This document shows positions 11,168-22,800 of a stretch of 38,633 nucleotides of DNA, piece by piece. Below the pieces are notes generated by a model, which was given only the letters and a program-made list of their open reading frames with translations, ran no database searches and was not told the origin of the DNA. The position numbers and the translations under genes were made by a program. Position 1 is the stretch's first letter. Each line of letters starts with the position of its first letter. The DNA comes from Hyphochytrium catenoides (taxonomy: Eukaryota > Sar > Hyphochytriomycetes > Hyphochytriales > Hyphochytriaceae), in NCBI GenBank assembly GCA_900088475.1, contig FLMG01000007.1, positions 7,505 to 46,137 on the forward strand. The letters are read 5' to 3'.

Positions 11168-12073
11168 AATCCCTGGCACCTTGACGCTCTCAACCGCCAG
11201 ATGCAAAGATTCCCTTCATCTGCCAGCATCTATCTACCTTGGATATATGAAAGGGTGGCCTCTTCGTATCGAGAAAATCTGAGTAATTCTTCCTCTCTTA
11301 CCGCTGCCCTTCTGCCACTTTCCTTTGCGGAAAGAGCCAGAAAAAATGGGAAAGCTCCGTTACTGACCTTTACAGGAAGACTACAGGACTACAATATTGA
11401 AACCCAAACCCATAAATGTGAAACTGAGCGAGAATTATAGGACCCGAGGCGAGCTTCTAGCCCCGTCAATCCCTTTCTCAGGAATTAGCTAGTATTAAGG
11501 TTGTATGTTTATATTAGGAAGGCGGCTAATATTGCGACTATTAAAAGCTGCCGACTGAAGTGGAACCAATCTGAAGCGCCACAAAACCACCTTCCCAATC
11601 GGCAGTGGTGCCTGCGTTGCGCTTGACGTGGGCAGCAGCGGCAGATGCTTTATGCAGGCAGCGCAATGGTAAGGCACTGACTGCTTTCATTGATGTTCTT
11701 GGTATCCAGCCTGGTCCCAGGCATCAGACGATATATCTGTAGGTGGCAGGGCAAAATGTTGTCTCTACCTTTGAAGACCATGTCTCTCTTCAAGCAAGAC
11801 ATCAATGATAGCCACACTTATTTATTATCCACGAACGAACTTTTGGCTGGGAGAGAGTCTCAAAGTTAGCTTTGGCTCATCTTGCAGACCCTATCATGCC
11901 ACGCCCATGCACAGCCGACCTCTGAGCTCTCCCTTCTACACTTCACAGAAGTAGTCGGGAGGACAGAAACATGGGACAATTCTACTCCGGCGATAACACC
12001 ATCCTTAGCTTAGTAGCAGCCTCAAGCACTGACACTTAAGAACTGCTTCGTCTATTCCCGCTGTGCAAAAATA
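11168..12073. other. Intergenic region between two minus-strand genes
   Basis: This holds the 3' flank of CFAP300 and the presumed promoter of the acid phosphatase. A 60-codon minus-strand frame at 11495-11677 lacks an ATG and a recognisable motif, although it contains a GTGGTT donor-like site and could be a 5' exon of the phosphatase gene. I see nothing else I can support. Confidence 0.35.
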
Positions 12074-13183
12074 TCACCAGTAGGAGGAGTGCCTTCGGAA
12101 CCAGCACGTAACCATGCGCTTTCGCTCTTCAAGCAGCACATAAAAGAAGCTCCGACCATTTTCGTCCTCTGGGAATAAACTGTGCCCATCTTGAGCCCCA
12201 GATACCTGGAAGACCTTTGTGGAGATCTGGAGCTTGCCTGTCTTGGTGCTGCGATGTACGGAGACCAAGTCCTGCATATACAGGCCAGAGCGGACAAGAA
12301 CATTGTCAGAGATTCGGGAAGAGAGGTAAAATACAAAATGCAACCTTGTATGCCTTCTTGGCGCAGTCTAAGTAAGTGCTAATGCTGTCATCCGGCTGGC
12401 AGAGAGATCCGCCAACAGCAAAAATCCTGAAGATGTGGAATAGAAACTCATCCTTCTCTTTTTCACTGAAGATCTGGACTCTTTCGCTCTCCTCGTTTAG
12501 CAGCATCTCACGCAGAAGGTCGTTGACGTAGACGCCGCTAAAGTCTTCATCCATACATTTCCGGATGTATCCGGAGCTGGACACTATGCCTGCAAACATT
12601 ATTGGGTAAAGGGAGATTATTTTGCGCGGTAGTGGGAAAGATCATGAAGCAGATCCCTACCGGACTGCTCTAGCCGGTCGAAGAACGACATGGATGTCAC
12701 ACTCACAGACAGCTCTTTGAAGGCGACCATCCCAGGATTTTGCCAGCACGGCATCTGAATCAGCAATGAGGATTGATGCATGGCAATTGGTTAGCACACA
12801 AATCGAAAGAACCAAGTAAGCACGTCTTACCTTCATCCGCGACATTATTTGTGGATTTGATAGAATACACTTAAGAAGATCCGCCGGCCTAGATGGATCC
12901 CAGCGCCTATTGGTCTTGAAGCACTCCACCTCCATCCCATCCAGGTTCCTGGTAGCTTGGGTCAGAAAGGTGCATGACATGTAACTCAAAGAAGTTTGAC
13001 ACACCACTGCAGAAGCTTCTCTGATAACTCATTGCTCTGAAAGTAGTTCAGTGTGTCCCCACCCGGAGTGAAGGTAGCATGATAGCTGTCAAGCTCATCG
13101 GCATGACCCGCGGCTGAGGCGGCGTCTTTGCCTTCCCAATGGCTAGTGCCTTTACTAATGCTTGGAGAAGTGGGTTGTCGCAT
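12074..13183 (-). CDS. CFAP300: CFAP300 (C11orf70) homologue, dynein-arm assembly / cilia protein
   Basis: CFAP300 is a cytoplasmic factor needed to assemble outer and inner dynein arms; loss in humans causes primary ciliary dyskinesia. Five exons with consistent phases give 277 aa, against about 267 in human: 13183-13005, 12948-12831, 12754-12661, 12589-12345, 12271-12074. The conserved blocks appear in the family order: LSEKLLQW near the N terminus, VTSMSFFDRL mid-protein, SSSGYIRKCMD, then IFSEKEKDEFLFHIFR and VGGSLCQPDDSISTYL, and finally TKTGKLQISTKVFQVSG. Introns are 56-76 nt. The start at 13183 is the first ATG and gives a slightly longer N terminus than in animals. The last 25 residues match the family less well, so the final stop could be affected by an unrecognised intron. 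The gene lies divergent to the deubiquitinase. Confidence 0.9.
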
Positions 13184-14314
13184 TTCGCTTGGGAGGTCAA
13201 AATACTCTTCCCTATGTCATCAACAATCGAATGAGCCATGCAATCACGCCAGTAGACAACTGCAGAAAGAATTGAAAAGGTCTTACATTGGCCAGAGTCC
13301 CTAACACAACTAAATTATTCAAGCTTGCAAAGTTCGGACGGACGCGGTGTGCTTTGATTAGGTCTACTTCTTCAAGGTCAGACTCTCTACCAGAACCAGT
13401 CTAACACAGCGATGACTGGCTTTACAGCTCTAGTCACTTCACTGAACAAAGAGCCCTGTTGTTGAAATATCGCGGTCGAGCACCTCGCTGTCGAACCAAC
13501 ACCCTGGCCAATGCTGGAGGATCATCAGTGTGAGACTGCGCTGCTCTTCTTCAGTCGCTGGCCGAAGGTTCGGGACCCAAGGTTCGGCCTTCAGGTCCAC
13601 CGTCCAAATATAACAAAAGGGAATCAACACTACTCCACTTTGTGTCTCTTCAAGTTCACAGAAGGGTCGTTAGCGGTCCTGTTTGAGAAAGTTCAACTCA
13701 CTCTGATCTCTGTGTTGTATGATGGTGTATGGTCTCTACTCTAACTGGATGAAAGGAATCGTCCTTTTGATTTATTTCCACCTGTTCTAATCTCTATTTT
13801 CGATGATTCGGAAAGATTTCCGAAACCTTTCCTCGCCAAGTTCCCGTACGTGATAACGCGGTGTGCGACAGTTGTCTGTGTACAAGTAGAAATATAACGA
13901 TAAAGACTTCGTAATTCTGAAGCTCCGTGAGACCAAAGGCGCAATGAAGATTGCGTCTGCCAGCTCTTGCGATCCATGATCCATGATATTGCACCGAGTT
14001 GCAACGGTAGATGGGGCTCTGAAGAGTGGCGAGTTACTGGCCTTGTAGTTGACTTTGAATTAGATTCTCATCTAGCTTTTCGTTTGCCATGGGCGCGGTT
14101 ATTGTGCAGCGCAGTGGAGTGTTTGATGGTCTCCCTATCGACAGTAGAAATGGTCAATAAGAGCGCCGTGTTTGTAATAGGGCTCATGCAGCAGCCTCTT
14201 GAACTTCTGGGTTAACGCACTCGTGGCCTGGCCAATTGCTGACCGCCTACCGCTGTGGACACGCATTCTATGCATAGTGTAACAGCTTTCTCTTTGTGAC
14301 GTCCCAACGCCATC
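13184..14314. other. Divergent intergenic region with two doubtful minus-strand ORFs
   Basis: About 1.1 kb between the starts of CFAP300 (-) and the deubiquitinase (+). Two minus-strand frames look mildly protein-like: 13439-13630 (contains LRPATEEEQRSL and ends in ISTTGLFVQ, but no ATG) and 13787-13984 (65 codons, ATG start MDHGSQELADAIF). Neither matches a family I know and I could not join them into a gene. The rest shows no feature I can support; promoters of both neighbours should be here. Confidence 0.3.
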
Positions 14315-17300
14315 ATGGGGACTAGTGCGTCCAAGGAGGATCAAGCCCAGTGGAGCCCTTCAGGTCTGAGCAGGCATCGAGTGATATCAGTTGTCTTCAG
14401 TTCTCGTCGCTAAAGTGGTTACTTGCTGCCAGATGAAGAGGCAAGGAGAAGGCTGGTCATCAGGGGCCATTCTGCGCACAAAGGTCTAGAGAACGAACTT
14501 GGTGAGATATCGGGAGACCTCAGACCACGTCCGTGGCAGATCTTCTAACTAATGGCATCTTCCTTTCCTGTCTCTTTCCTAGGTGAGAACAACTGCTTCT
14601 TGAACGTGATCATTCAGGTCAGTGAGAAGGGCGGAGCAGTCAAGATGAGGATTGATTCTTCTGACACTATGACAATACAGAGTCTCTGGCACCTGGACAG
14701 CTGTCGCATCCTTATCAGCTCTTCAGATCACAAGCACTATCCCTACCAGATTACAGCTGGAGGAGGGAGAGAGACGGGGGAGAAGCCTCCGAAGTATGAT
14801 ACGTTGCTCGCGCACATGACTGAGGAAGAGCGGCAAGCGGAATGCATATACTGCGCTCTAAAGGTCTTGATAATTTCCTGTGAGCTCTTCTCGTCTGACG
14901 TCTCACTTTCTCTGTTCTTCCTAAAGTGACTCTTCCGCTTTTCTGAGCGTTCCACTCAGCGGGCCAGCTAATGTGTAGTCTTGCCATACCTCCATGGTAG
15001 ACTGTCTCGCTTACGCATCTGCTCCTTGTATGCCCGTGGAAAGTAGACTATTTTCACCTTCTATGAGTATGGCGAAGAAAGCGTTCTTTCTCCTTTAGCC
15101 TTGCGTTATGCGCTTAGCAACCTCTATTCCAAGGTAGGGAATGTGAACCGACCAGCTCCGTTCCTCTTCGACTTCTGCCCACTGCGGTTGTTCTATTTCT
15201 TTCCCTCTGCATTCTCTTTCCTATGTTTCTAAATTACCGTCTGGGTTTGTCTTGGTGGCGTTTCCTCTCTCAGTGTCACCTACCCACAATATATGCAGAC
15301 CTACGGGTTCTGTCCCTTCCCCTATGATTTGCAATCTCTACCTATCCCCTCCGATAATCTTTCATTTCGCCACCTCCCTTGCCTTGACATAAAGCCTCAT
15401 TTAACTAAGACTTACAAACGTGAAGAAATCAAGGTTTCAGTTGGGGTCTATGGATGACGCTCTAGAGAGTTTAGAAGCCATCTTGCGATACCTCCACGGT
15501 GATATGGTACGTTCCCTCTACGCAAAGCATCCGCGTCGGGGAGTAAAGGAGAGAAAGAAAGGGAACAATCTAGAGGGTAGAGAAAAAGGGTGACGGGAAG
15601 GAAAGTAGGATCTCCAATGGGTGAATGTAGAGGTAAGAGGAGTTGAAACGCTAAGACAACTGCTAGATGACCTTCCGTCTTCCTTCTCTCAGGTTGGGGA
15701 GGCTTCCTTAGAGAAAGGAGACGACATCACTTGTTCTCCCACCTGTCTCTCTCACCGCATTTTCCAGCTGAACATCTTTGATCGCCACGTAAGTGTTAGA
15801 ATGTCCATCGGTCCGGATGAAAGAACGGCAAACGCATAGAAAATCGCTATTATTCTGCATGATGGGTACCTAAATTGGACGACTGTAGGTATGCCGACTG
15901 TGTCGTTCCATGTCGGAGCCTGAAATGTGGACAGACTCAATTTATAGGCTTTACGTCTCTGAACTGCCGTAAGTAACTAGGGTGCTCCCTTTATCTTTCA
16001 CAATGGTCATTACCCGAGCTACACTTAACCCTGCAGTATAAGAATCTATATCATTTCCCTTGCTTCTTGCTGTGCGATATGTTCCATCTAGCCGACTGCA
16101 ATATCTGTGACTGATGGGGGCTATTGCTGTAGTTCGACCATGAATGGAGCTGGACTGCCTGCCGTTCTGCGCTCCCTTGTAGACCATGAACTGTCGAGGA
16201 AATGCCCCGAAAGCGAGAACACGGGATGCAAGGGCAAGACCTACGTCCAGGCAAGCAGCGCTTCAAGACTCTGCGCGGGTCTCAAAACCTTCCTCGTTGC
16301 TACTTTCACCTGCTCAAGCGCTTCAGCATTGTTCGATTTCGAAGTAGCTCAGTAGGTGGCTGACTTGTTTCGCAGCGATGGTGCCTCCGACTGCCGATGG
16401 TGTTCACTTTGAGTCTCGTCTGGCCGTCTGAATCTTCTTCTGAAGAGTTTGTCAAGCTCGCACTGAAGGTTATCTGCCACAGGTATGAAGCCTAGCCTCC
16501 TATTATCAATCTCTTTGACTGTTTCTGTTCGGCTGTAATAGAGAATAAGGCACTTCATCCCTTTAAATCCGCTTGGCCACACCCTTGTGCAAGAATGGCA
16601 CCCTGCAAACTATTGACGCTAACCTTACCCTTCAAGACTGAACCTTAGGGATGTTTTTCTGATGGGTGGAGATGCCGCTCAGACCGATGTCAAGGATTCC
16701 GTCTATCAGTTCCGAGGTGAGCTGGGGCGATCAATGCCCAATATGTCTTGCTCTCTCTTTACACTGACCATCCGTTTCTACTTTCTGACTTTCCTCTCAA
16801 CTCTATCTTACTGTGGCATTTGCAGGCATGGTTTGTTATTATGGAAGACACTACGTATCATTCTGCCACAGTCTCCAAAAGAGAAAGTGGATGATGTTTG
16901 ACGATGCTGAGGTCAAAGAGCTGGGGAGCTGGTCAGCAGTGATAGAGAGGTATGGGCAGAGATAACTACACTTTTATCTACGAATGAGGAACAAAAAGTA
17001 AGCAGGGTGGCGCGGTATAGGCAGAACGCTTTGGGTTCCAGTGTAGGGAAGGAGTTGGGACAGAGAGCAAGGGAAGTTTGACGGACCATGTCGCGAAGGC
17101 AATCCTTAAACTTAATGCTTGGCACGTTTCCCGGCAGATGTGTGAAGGGCAAGTACCAGCCAACGATATTGTTCTATGAATCGCAGAACCTGGTTCGTAT
17201 AAAGCAGCTTTAAGTCTTGGACCTTGAGGCTTTTCCTGCATTGCATAGGACTCCGTGTAGTTGAATGACGTCTACCTCTATTAGTCCAGCAACTGACTGG

Positions 17301-19525
17301 TGCTCTTTCCTGGCTTTCTCTGTCAGCCCTATGAGGAGTTTGAGAAGATTGCGAAGGAACATGCCCGTGTACAGGCCCAGCGAACGAGGGAGGCTCGTAA
17401 CGTCATATCAATGAAGGAGGTTACTAGTTCTGGTGAGAATGAGGATTAGCTTAAAGGGGTACGAAGAGAACATAGAACAATGGAAGGGCGACCGCGAAGG
17501 GATGAGGAGAAACCGTTGTAGCTTACAATGGAGTTGACCAAGAGCTTCAATCATGCCGCTAGAACCTAGAGACGCCGCACCTCCAGCCGGTGTCGACCCA
17601 GTAGCTGTGCCCATACCTGCTTCCGAGGTTAGTCGGATGCATCACAACAGAAATTGTTGATTGATACAGGCGGAGCCCTGTCGATTATTCTCCTATTCTC
17701 CCTATTGATGTGCATGGCTGCCGACATTCCTCGAGGTGACTTCACGGTTCTTTCCGAAGCTAACTGTCAAGCTATGTCTGTTAGTACGACGGGCTAAATA
17801 TCGCCTTTAACTGTCTAATACTTTTAGATGCCGACTTCAATTGGTGGGGACGCTGGCGCGGAACTTCCTGCTTCCGGTCCTGGATTGTCCGAATGTCCTA
17901 CTATCGGTCAGGAGAAAAAGGGAGATGTAAACGGCGCTGAGCCTCTGTTCGAAAACTCTTTGCCATCCAGTATGCCAGGAGCCCTGCGCGACGACAGGAT
18001 AGGACGGAGTTCTGAGGGAGCCCTCAAATCCTTGCTGCCTGAGACAGGGGGTAGTAATGGAACGACGGTCAAGGACACTACGGCCAGGGAACCACGACTT
18101 GGTAAGGCCTCCTACTGCCGGAGAGGCCTCAGGGCCAACGCTGACGTTCTTCTGTCTAACAGAAGATCTCCAAGAGATCAGCCTTGGGGGGCTGGACTCT
18201 CGTGCATTCCAAGCAACATCGACCACGAATCGGCCATTAGCTACCTCCCCGGTGGACCCAGAGGCCCCCAGCAGCTGGCAGGCGCGACCCGCAGAGTTGG
18301 ATGTCCTTGTGACAGCGCAGGATGGTGATTTCGGCCTAGAACTTGATCAGAACGACAGAGGTGCGTTCGTCAAATATGCCAGCGAAGTTATAAACCCAGT
18401 GTCCGAGGGAAGTTAGAGGAGGAATGATGAACCCCGAAAAGGAGCGGTAAATTGTGCGGTAGGTGTTACACGTGTATAGGATGAGGTGGCTGAGATGGCT
18501 CTTCTATCAACATATCTCTTCCATCAGGTCTGGTTGTTATCTCGAAGCTGGGAGGGACAAAAGGTACGCAGTCACCCGCTGAGAGAACGGGGCAGCTTAG
18601 GGTTGGCGATCAGCTGCTGGCGATAAATGGCATGCCAGTAAGTGAGCTGGGGTCACCCGCTTCCCCGCAGCTGCTCTACAGGGTTAGAGAGGTAGGACCC
18701 CTGTCGACTGCCTTAATGACAGCTATCTCTCGTTAACCCCAAACTCTGCTATTCTAAGAGCATACTTCGATAGACTCTGTGCGCCTGAGTGTATGTGTTT
18801 TGCGATGGTGATTTCTGCAACAGCATCACTGGACAACAATCTTTTTGGCGATGGCAACGTCACAAGTCGTTGGCGTTGCAGCATGCTTTCCTAATTGCGC
18901 AGTGGATCAGCGAACTCCTGCTCTTACACTCAGTCTTCCGTCCCTATGTGTTAGGCTATGGTCCAAAGTAACCCCGTTTTAGTATCCATTCGGGCCCAAG
19001 AGGCAATTACTCATGAAAACCCTAAGGAGAAGAACCCGTTTTTGCAGAAGATGGCAGATCTCTCAGTGGATCTGGTGAGGGAATGACAATGATTAAGCTT
19101 GAGCTCTTTGTCTTCCCTCGACCGCAGCAGCTTAGTATTGGGGCCTTGTACAGCCCTCTTGAATGGTTTCATCAAGTTCTCCATCTCTGTGACCATGTCT
19201 CTATGCCCTCTGACCATTCCGTCTGCAGGGCCAAGCGCTGGAACGAGGCGTCTCCGATATGCTGGCTGGATTAAAAGGAAGCCCAGAAGGGTCAAAAGGT
19301 AGCAATAGTTTCAAGGAAGAACTCTTACGACCCTTTAAATCGGGTCTAGAGCATCCAGATGACAGGGGTGAAAATGAGGAAACAAAGAAAGGCAAAGAGA
19401 AGGTAAAGAGAGACAACGATGGGAAAAAGTGGCGCTGTTCTGCTTGCACTTTGCTGAACTCGGCATCCAACCCTGCCTGCGAGGCATGCGGGATGCGATG
19501 CCAGTATGCACTCGGCCTGGGATAG
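14315..19525 (+). CDS. USP53/54- and DUF627/629-like ubiquitin hydrolase fused to PDZ domain and RanBP2 zinc finger
   Basis: Predicted cysteine protease that removes ubiquitin. The 21 phase-consistent exons encode 797 aa: 14315-14363, 14433-14501, 14583-14617, 14681-14863, 15047-15133, 15426-15506, 15693-15788, 15889-15968, 16133-16250, 16376-16482, 16649-16716, 16826-16949, 17138-17192, 17327-17432, 17545-17627, 17828-18101, 18163-18360, 18528-18691, 18761-18788, 18983-19074, 19229-19525. The protein begins MGTSASKED, a myristoylation-type N terminus. The Cys box is GENNCFLNVIIQSLWHL (Cys44), followed by CIYCALK and RFQLGSMDDALESLEAIL. The His box is VCYYGRHYVSF (His333), with MMFDDAEVKELGSW (Asp350/351) after it. 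A Pro/Ser/Gly-rich linker leads to a PDZ domain (about 585-670: GDFGLELD, GLVVISKL, RVGDQLLAINGMPVSEL). The C terminus (about 767-790) is a CxxC-x10-CxxC RanBP2-type finger, WRCSACTLLNSASNPACEAC, which often binds ubiquitin or RNA. Intron 16251-16375 starts with GC. Confidence 0.87.
18286..18788 (+). other. PDZ domain within the deubiquitinase gene
   Basis: Three exons (end of 18163-18360, then 18528-18691 and 18761-18788) together encode a PDZ-like module. It has the carboxylate-binding strand GDFGLELD, strand GLVVISKL, an insertion, RTGQLRVGDQLLAINGMPV, a helix ending LLYRVRE, and a last strand SIDSVRL. PDZ domains bind C-terminal peptides of membrane or scaffold proteins. The GLEL loop replaces the usual GLGF, which is common in signalling PDZs. 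The boundary at 18788 is my choice among several donors. Confidence 0.75.
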
Positions 19526-19850
19526 TATCCGGCCTGGCCTCCAGTGTGACTTAAACGGTAACGGAGTGGAATCTCAGCGCCACCTTGGATGTTGGCCTTT
19601 GTACGCTCCGCCCTAAGAGGATCTCCCGAGAAGTTCAAGAAATAGGGAAAGCATGCTGTTCTGTATCCTTGAGAAAGAGAGAGAGGGCCAAGGCTGGTGG
19701 TTGATGGGCTGAAGAGTTCCGTCTTCCAGGACTGCGTCGGGCACAATGTGGGGTTCTCCTCTATTCGCTGTATCTATTGTACTTTTTATAAAAGAACAAA
19801 GGCTGTACACTGGGAGACTCTGGGACATGTAATCTTTCCACTTGCGAAAC
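19526..19850. other. Convergent intergenic region
   Basis: 325 bp between the stop codons of the deubiquitinase (+) and the coiled-coil gene (-). Both 3' UTRs must share this stretch, so the transcripts may overlap. I see no gene. Confidence 0.45.
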
Positions 19851-22800
19851 CTATCTACAGACTTCTTTAGCGACTCTGAGCTCTAGCTGGACACGCTGCT
19901 CCACCAAGGCTAAGGCTAGGCTCTGGTACTGCAAGCTGAGCTCTCTGAAATGCTTCTGGCTTTTGTCTCCTCTTTTAAGCCCCTCATTCTCCTCTTTGGC
20001 CCAGTTGTCTACTTCCAAAAGATAGCTGTCTAAGAGCAACTCCAGTTTCTGCACCTCTTGAGTCGCCCCATTTCTCCCTGTCCTCTTTGACTCCCCTGCA
20101 TCCATGACGACGACGAGATCTGAAGCAGTAAGACCGGCCACCCGTTGGATATCCTTGAGTTCCGGCGCTAGGACAGCGATAGAGAAATAGTGGATCAGCG
20201 AAGATGGAGGGAAGAGTGGCCATGCAAGCCTTCCAATAGCGTCAGGCAAGTGGTTCAGTGGAAGGAAGGTTAAGTGATCCACAGCATGGCAGGTGCGAAC
20301 CACCAACGAAATATTTTACACCAGGATGGCGGAGAACGAGCTCATCTGCGAACAAATTAAAACCAAAGCTGAACGGCAACAGTCACTTCGTGATGCTAAG
20401 CCTTACCTGTGATGAGGTTTATCTCAGCTAACTGCTGGCACAAGATCTTGCAACGGTGGAGGCTCTGCCTCATTACCTGGAAGAATGCGTCCACAAATAT
20501 TCTGTTTGCTGCGAGACATAGAACCGGAAAGGAGGAGGAGAAGGCTGAACATTTCCCTTTCCTGAAGAATAATTCAAAGGTTGCTGACCTCTAGCTTCTG
20601 TTGGGTTGGTAACCGCCTGCTGCGCTTTAGCCTGTGCATCAGCTACTCGCAGGAGCTTCAGCTTTGCCTCACGCTCCGTCTCAAGTAAGAGAATCTGAAC
20701 TCATAGACGATTTAGAAGAGACAGAAAAAGAAGGCAATGCATGCATGAGGTGTATTTGGCGTGGTGGTTAGCAGAGTACAGGTAAGAGAGAAGAGGAAAA
20801 CAACGGGCTCTGAATTTTGAAGAACTACAATAGAAGAGGGCGCAGGAGAGAGAGTTGATGAAGAATGATGAACAAAATGGAGAGACCCACCTTCAAGCTT
20901 TCCAGTGCACTCTTCGTTTTCTTCAACTCTGAGCTCACCGCCACAATCTGACCCTGCGGACGGCTGTAAGGACGGAGCGCAGCTGGAGACCCCTCTGCTG
21001 TTCATGGCTGTTCAATATTACCTGCTTCCTCGCCAGATCCGACTGAAGGCCGGCTAGAGTCTTCTGGTTTCCTTCCTCCTGGAGTTTGAGTTTCTCTTCG
21101 AGCGCAGCGCTCTTGACTTTCTAGAATGTGAGGTCAAGGACGATGAGAGGCGGTTTACTTAGCCGTTTGACTTTCTATGCTGCCCCCACACATGTACACC
21201 CGAGCGACCTGTGTTGTCAAACTCTGGTTTTGCATTTATAACAGATGTGATCTATCCTCAAGGTCTCCTTCCTTTTAGTCGTCTCTGCCTCCCATCAACT
21301 GGCATTTTTCTCGATCGTCAACCACCGGTTCTGCTCTTCTTTAACTCTCTTCTCACCTGGCCCTGTATCGTCTGCTGGAGGACTTTGATCCTCTCTTCCT
21401 GCTGTCTAGCTCTCTTCTTCAATGAACTCAGGTGTCCAGCGGTTTCGTCCTCCCCAGACTTCTTTTCAAAGAGCTGAGCTTGGACCTGTAGTAGACGCTT
21501 TCGTAACTCCTGTTTACACCGTTCATGCCACGTTAGAATAGTTCCAATGCCAGAGAATGCCCAAAGCCAGACTAGAGTCAGGAAGCGCAAGGATTCTGGA
21601 TAATGAAGCGACCAATGGTCCTTAAAAATGACAGAGCTAGACCACCTAGGAAAGAAGCGCACATTGGACAAAGAATGGTGTTACAATAAGCCTCATATAT
21701 GAAGACAACCTTTATAATGCTCTCTTTACGACTGCAGTCTTTTTGGAGTTCCTGCATCTTAGCAGACGAACGGACTGTTTCTTCCCGCTGGGTAGAGGCA
21801 GAGTGAAGGTTCTGGGCGACCTCTTCCTTGCATTTCTCAAGTAACCTAAGCCGTCGGTTTCTTAGCAGCTGATAGGAGACAGAAGAGAGACGGAAATGAT
21901 GGAGGTGTACGCTGAAGGTACCTCGACCGTGAAAGATGACGACGAAGTCTCGGGGGGAGGTGTAATGTCGAGCATAGAAGGGAAAGAGAGGAAGAACGAC
22001 AATATGCAATGGTCAGCGTTTACCTCCCCTTCCTCTCGAGCGCTTCTTTCAGCACCTTCGTTTGATCTGTCAACTTCGCCTTCTCATGAGCCTGAAAGAT
22101 GGGCCTTTCGATCAGAAAGGTCGTAGCCAGGGATCCCTCTTTCTTTGCACATGGCTCACCAGAACCGTATAGTCCTCCGGCGACTTCCATAGCTTCTGGA
22201 GTTGCTCTACCTTTCCCTGAAGTCTACTTTTCTCTTCCGAAAGAGCCTTTTGCGCACGAGCAGAGGTCTTCGCAATGCTAGTGACTCTAGGAGGAATGTA
22301 GCCAATCATTGGGAGTGGGGAACGAAGCGTTATAATCCAGTGCTAATAATAGTAGGGCCAAAAAGTAGAAGTGAGAAGGTAAAGCAGAAATGGTAACCAA
22401 GAACATGCAGCACAAAAGGAGGTGAAAAAAGAGAGTTTGGTTAGGGATACGTCGAGCAGCCCGACCTCTTCCGTAGTGCTGCAATTTCCTTATTCAAATT
22501 CTCAATGGTCTCGGTTTTAGCTTGAAGCTCTTCCTCCAAATGCATTCTTTCGATATCTCTCCCACGGTCTTGTCCTTTCGTATCGCTAATGCGCTCATCT
22601 GCTATTGTTCCCTAGGTCGGCGACCACTTATCAGTAAGGCCAAGGCAGGAAGCCTTGACAACTAGGAGTGGAGACAGGGAAGCAGTAGGAGAGACAACCT
22701 TCTTTGTGTCATCGACTTCAGGCGTTTGCGGCTCAGGAACAGGTCTGCTTCAGGATCGTCAAAGACGATACAAGGGAATGCGTAGTGCATACACAGGGTT

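Noticed and set aside
12949-13004. Apparent frameshift in CFAP300
   Set aside because: A 56-nt GTGTGT...CTACCAG intron restores the frame and gives the expected QW-NLDGMEVECF junction, so the gene is intact.
17837-18226. 129-codon minus-strand ORF
   Set aside because: Antisense to two deubiquitinase exons that join in phase; no motif of its own.
20331-20411. Plus-strand MAENELICEQIKTKAERQQ ORF
   Set aside because: Looks protein-like, but it is short and overlaps a minus-strand intron and the small coiled-coil exon 20345-20322, which is needed to keep phase with the final exon.
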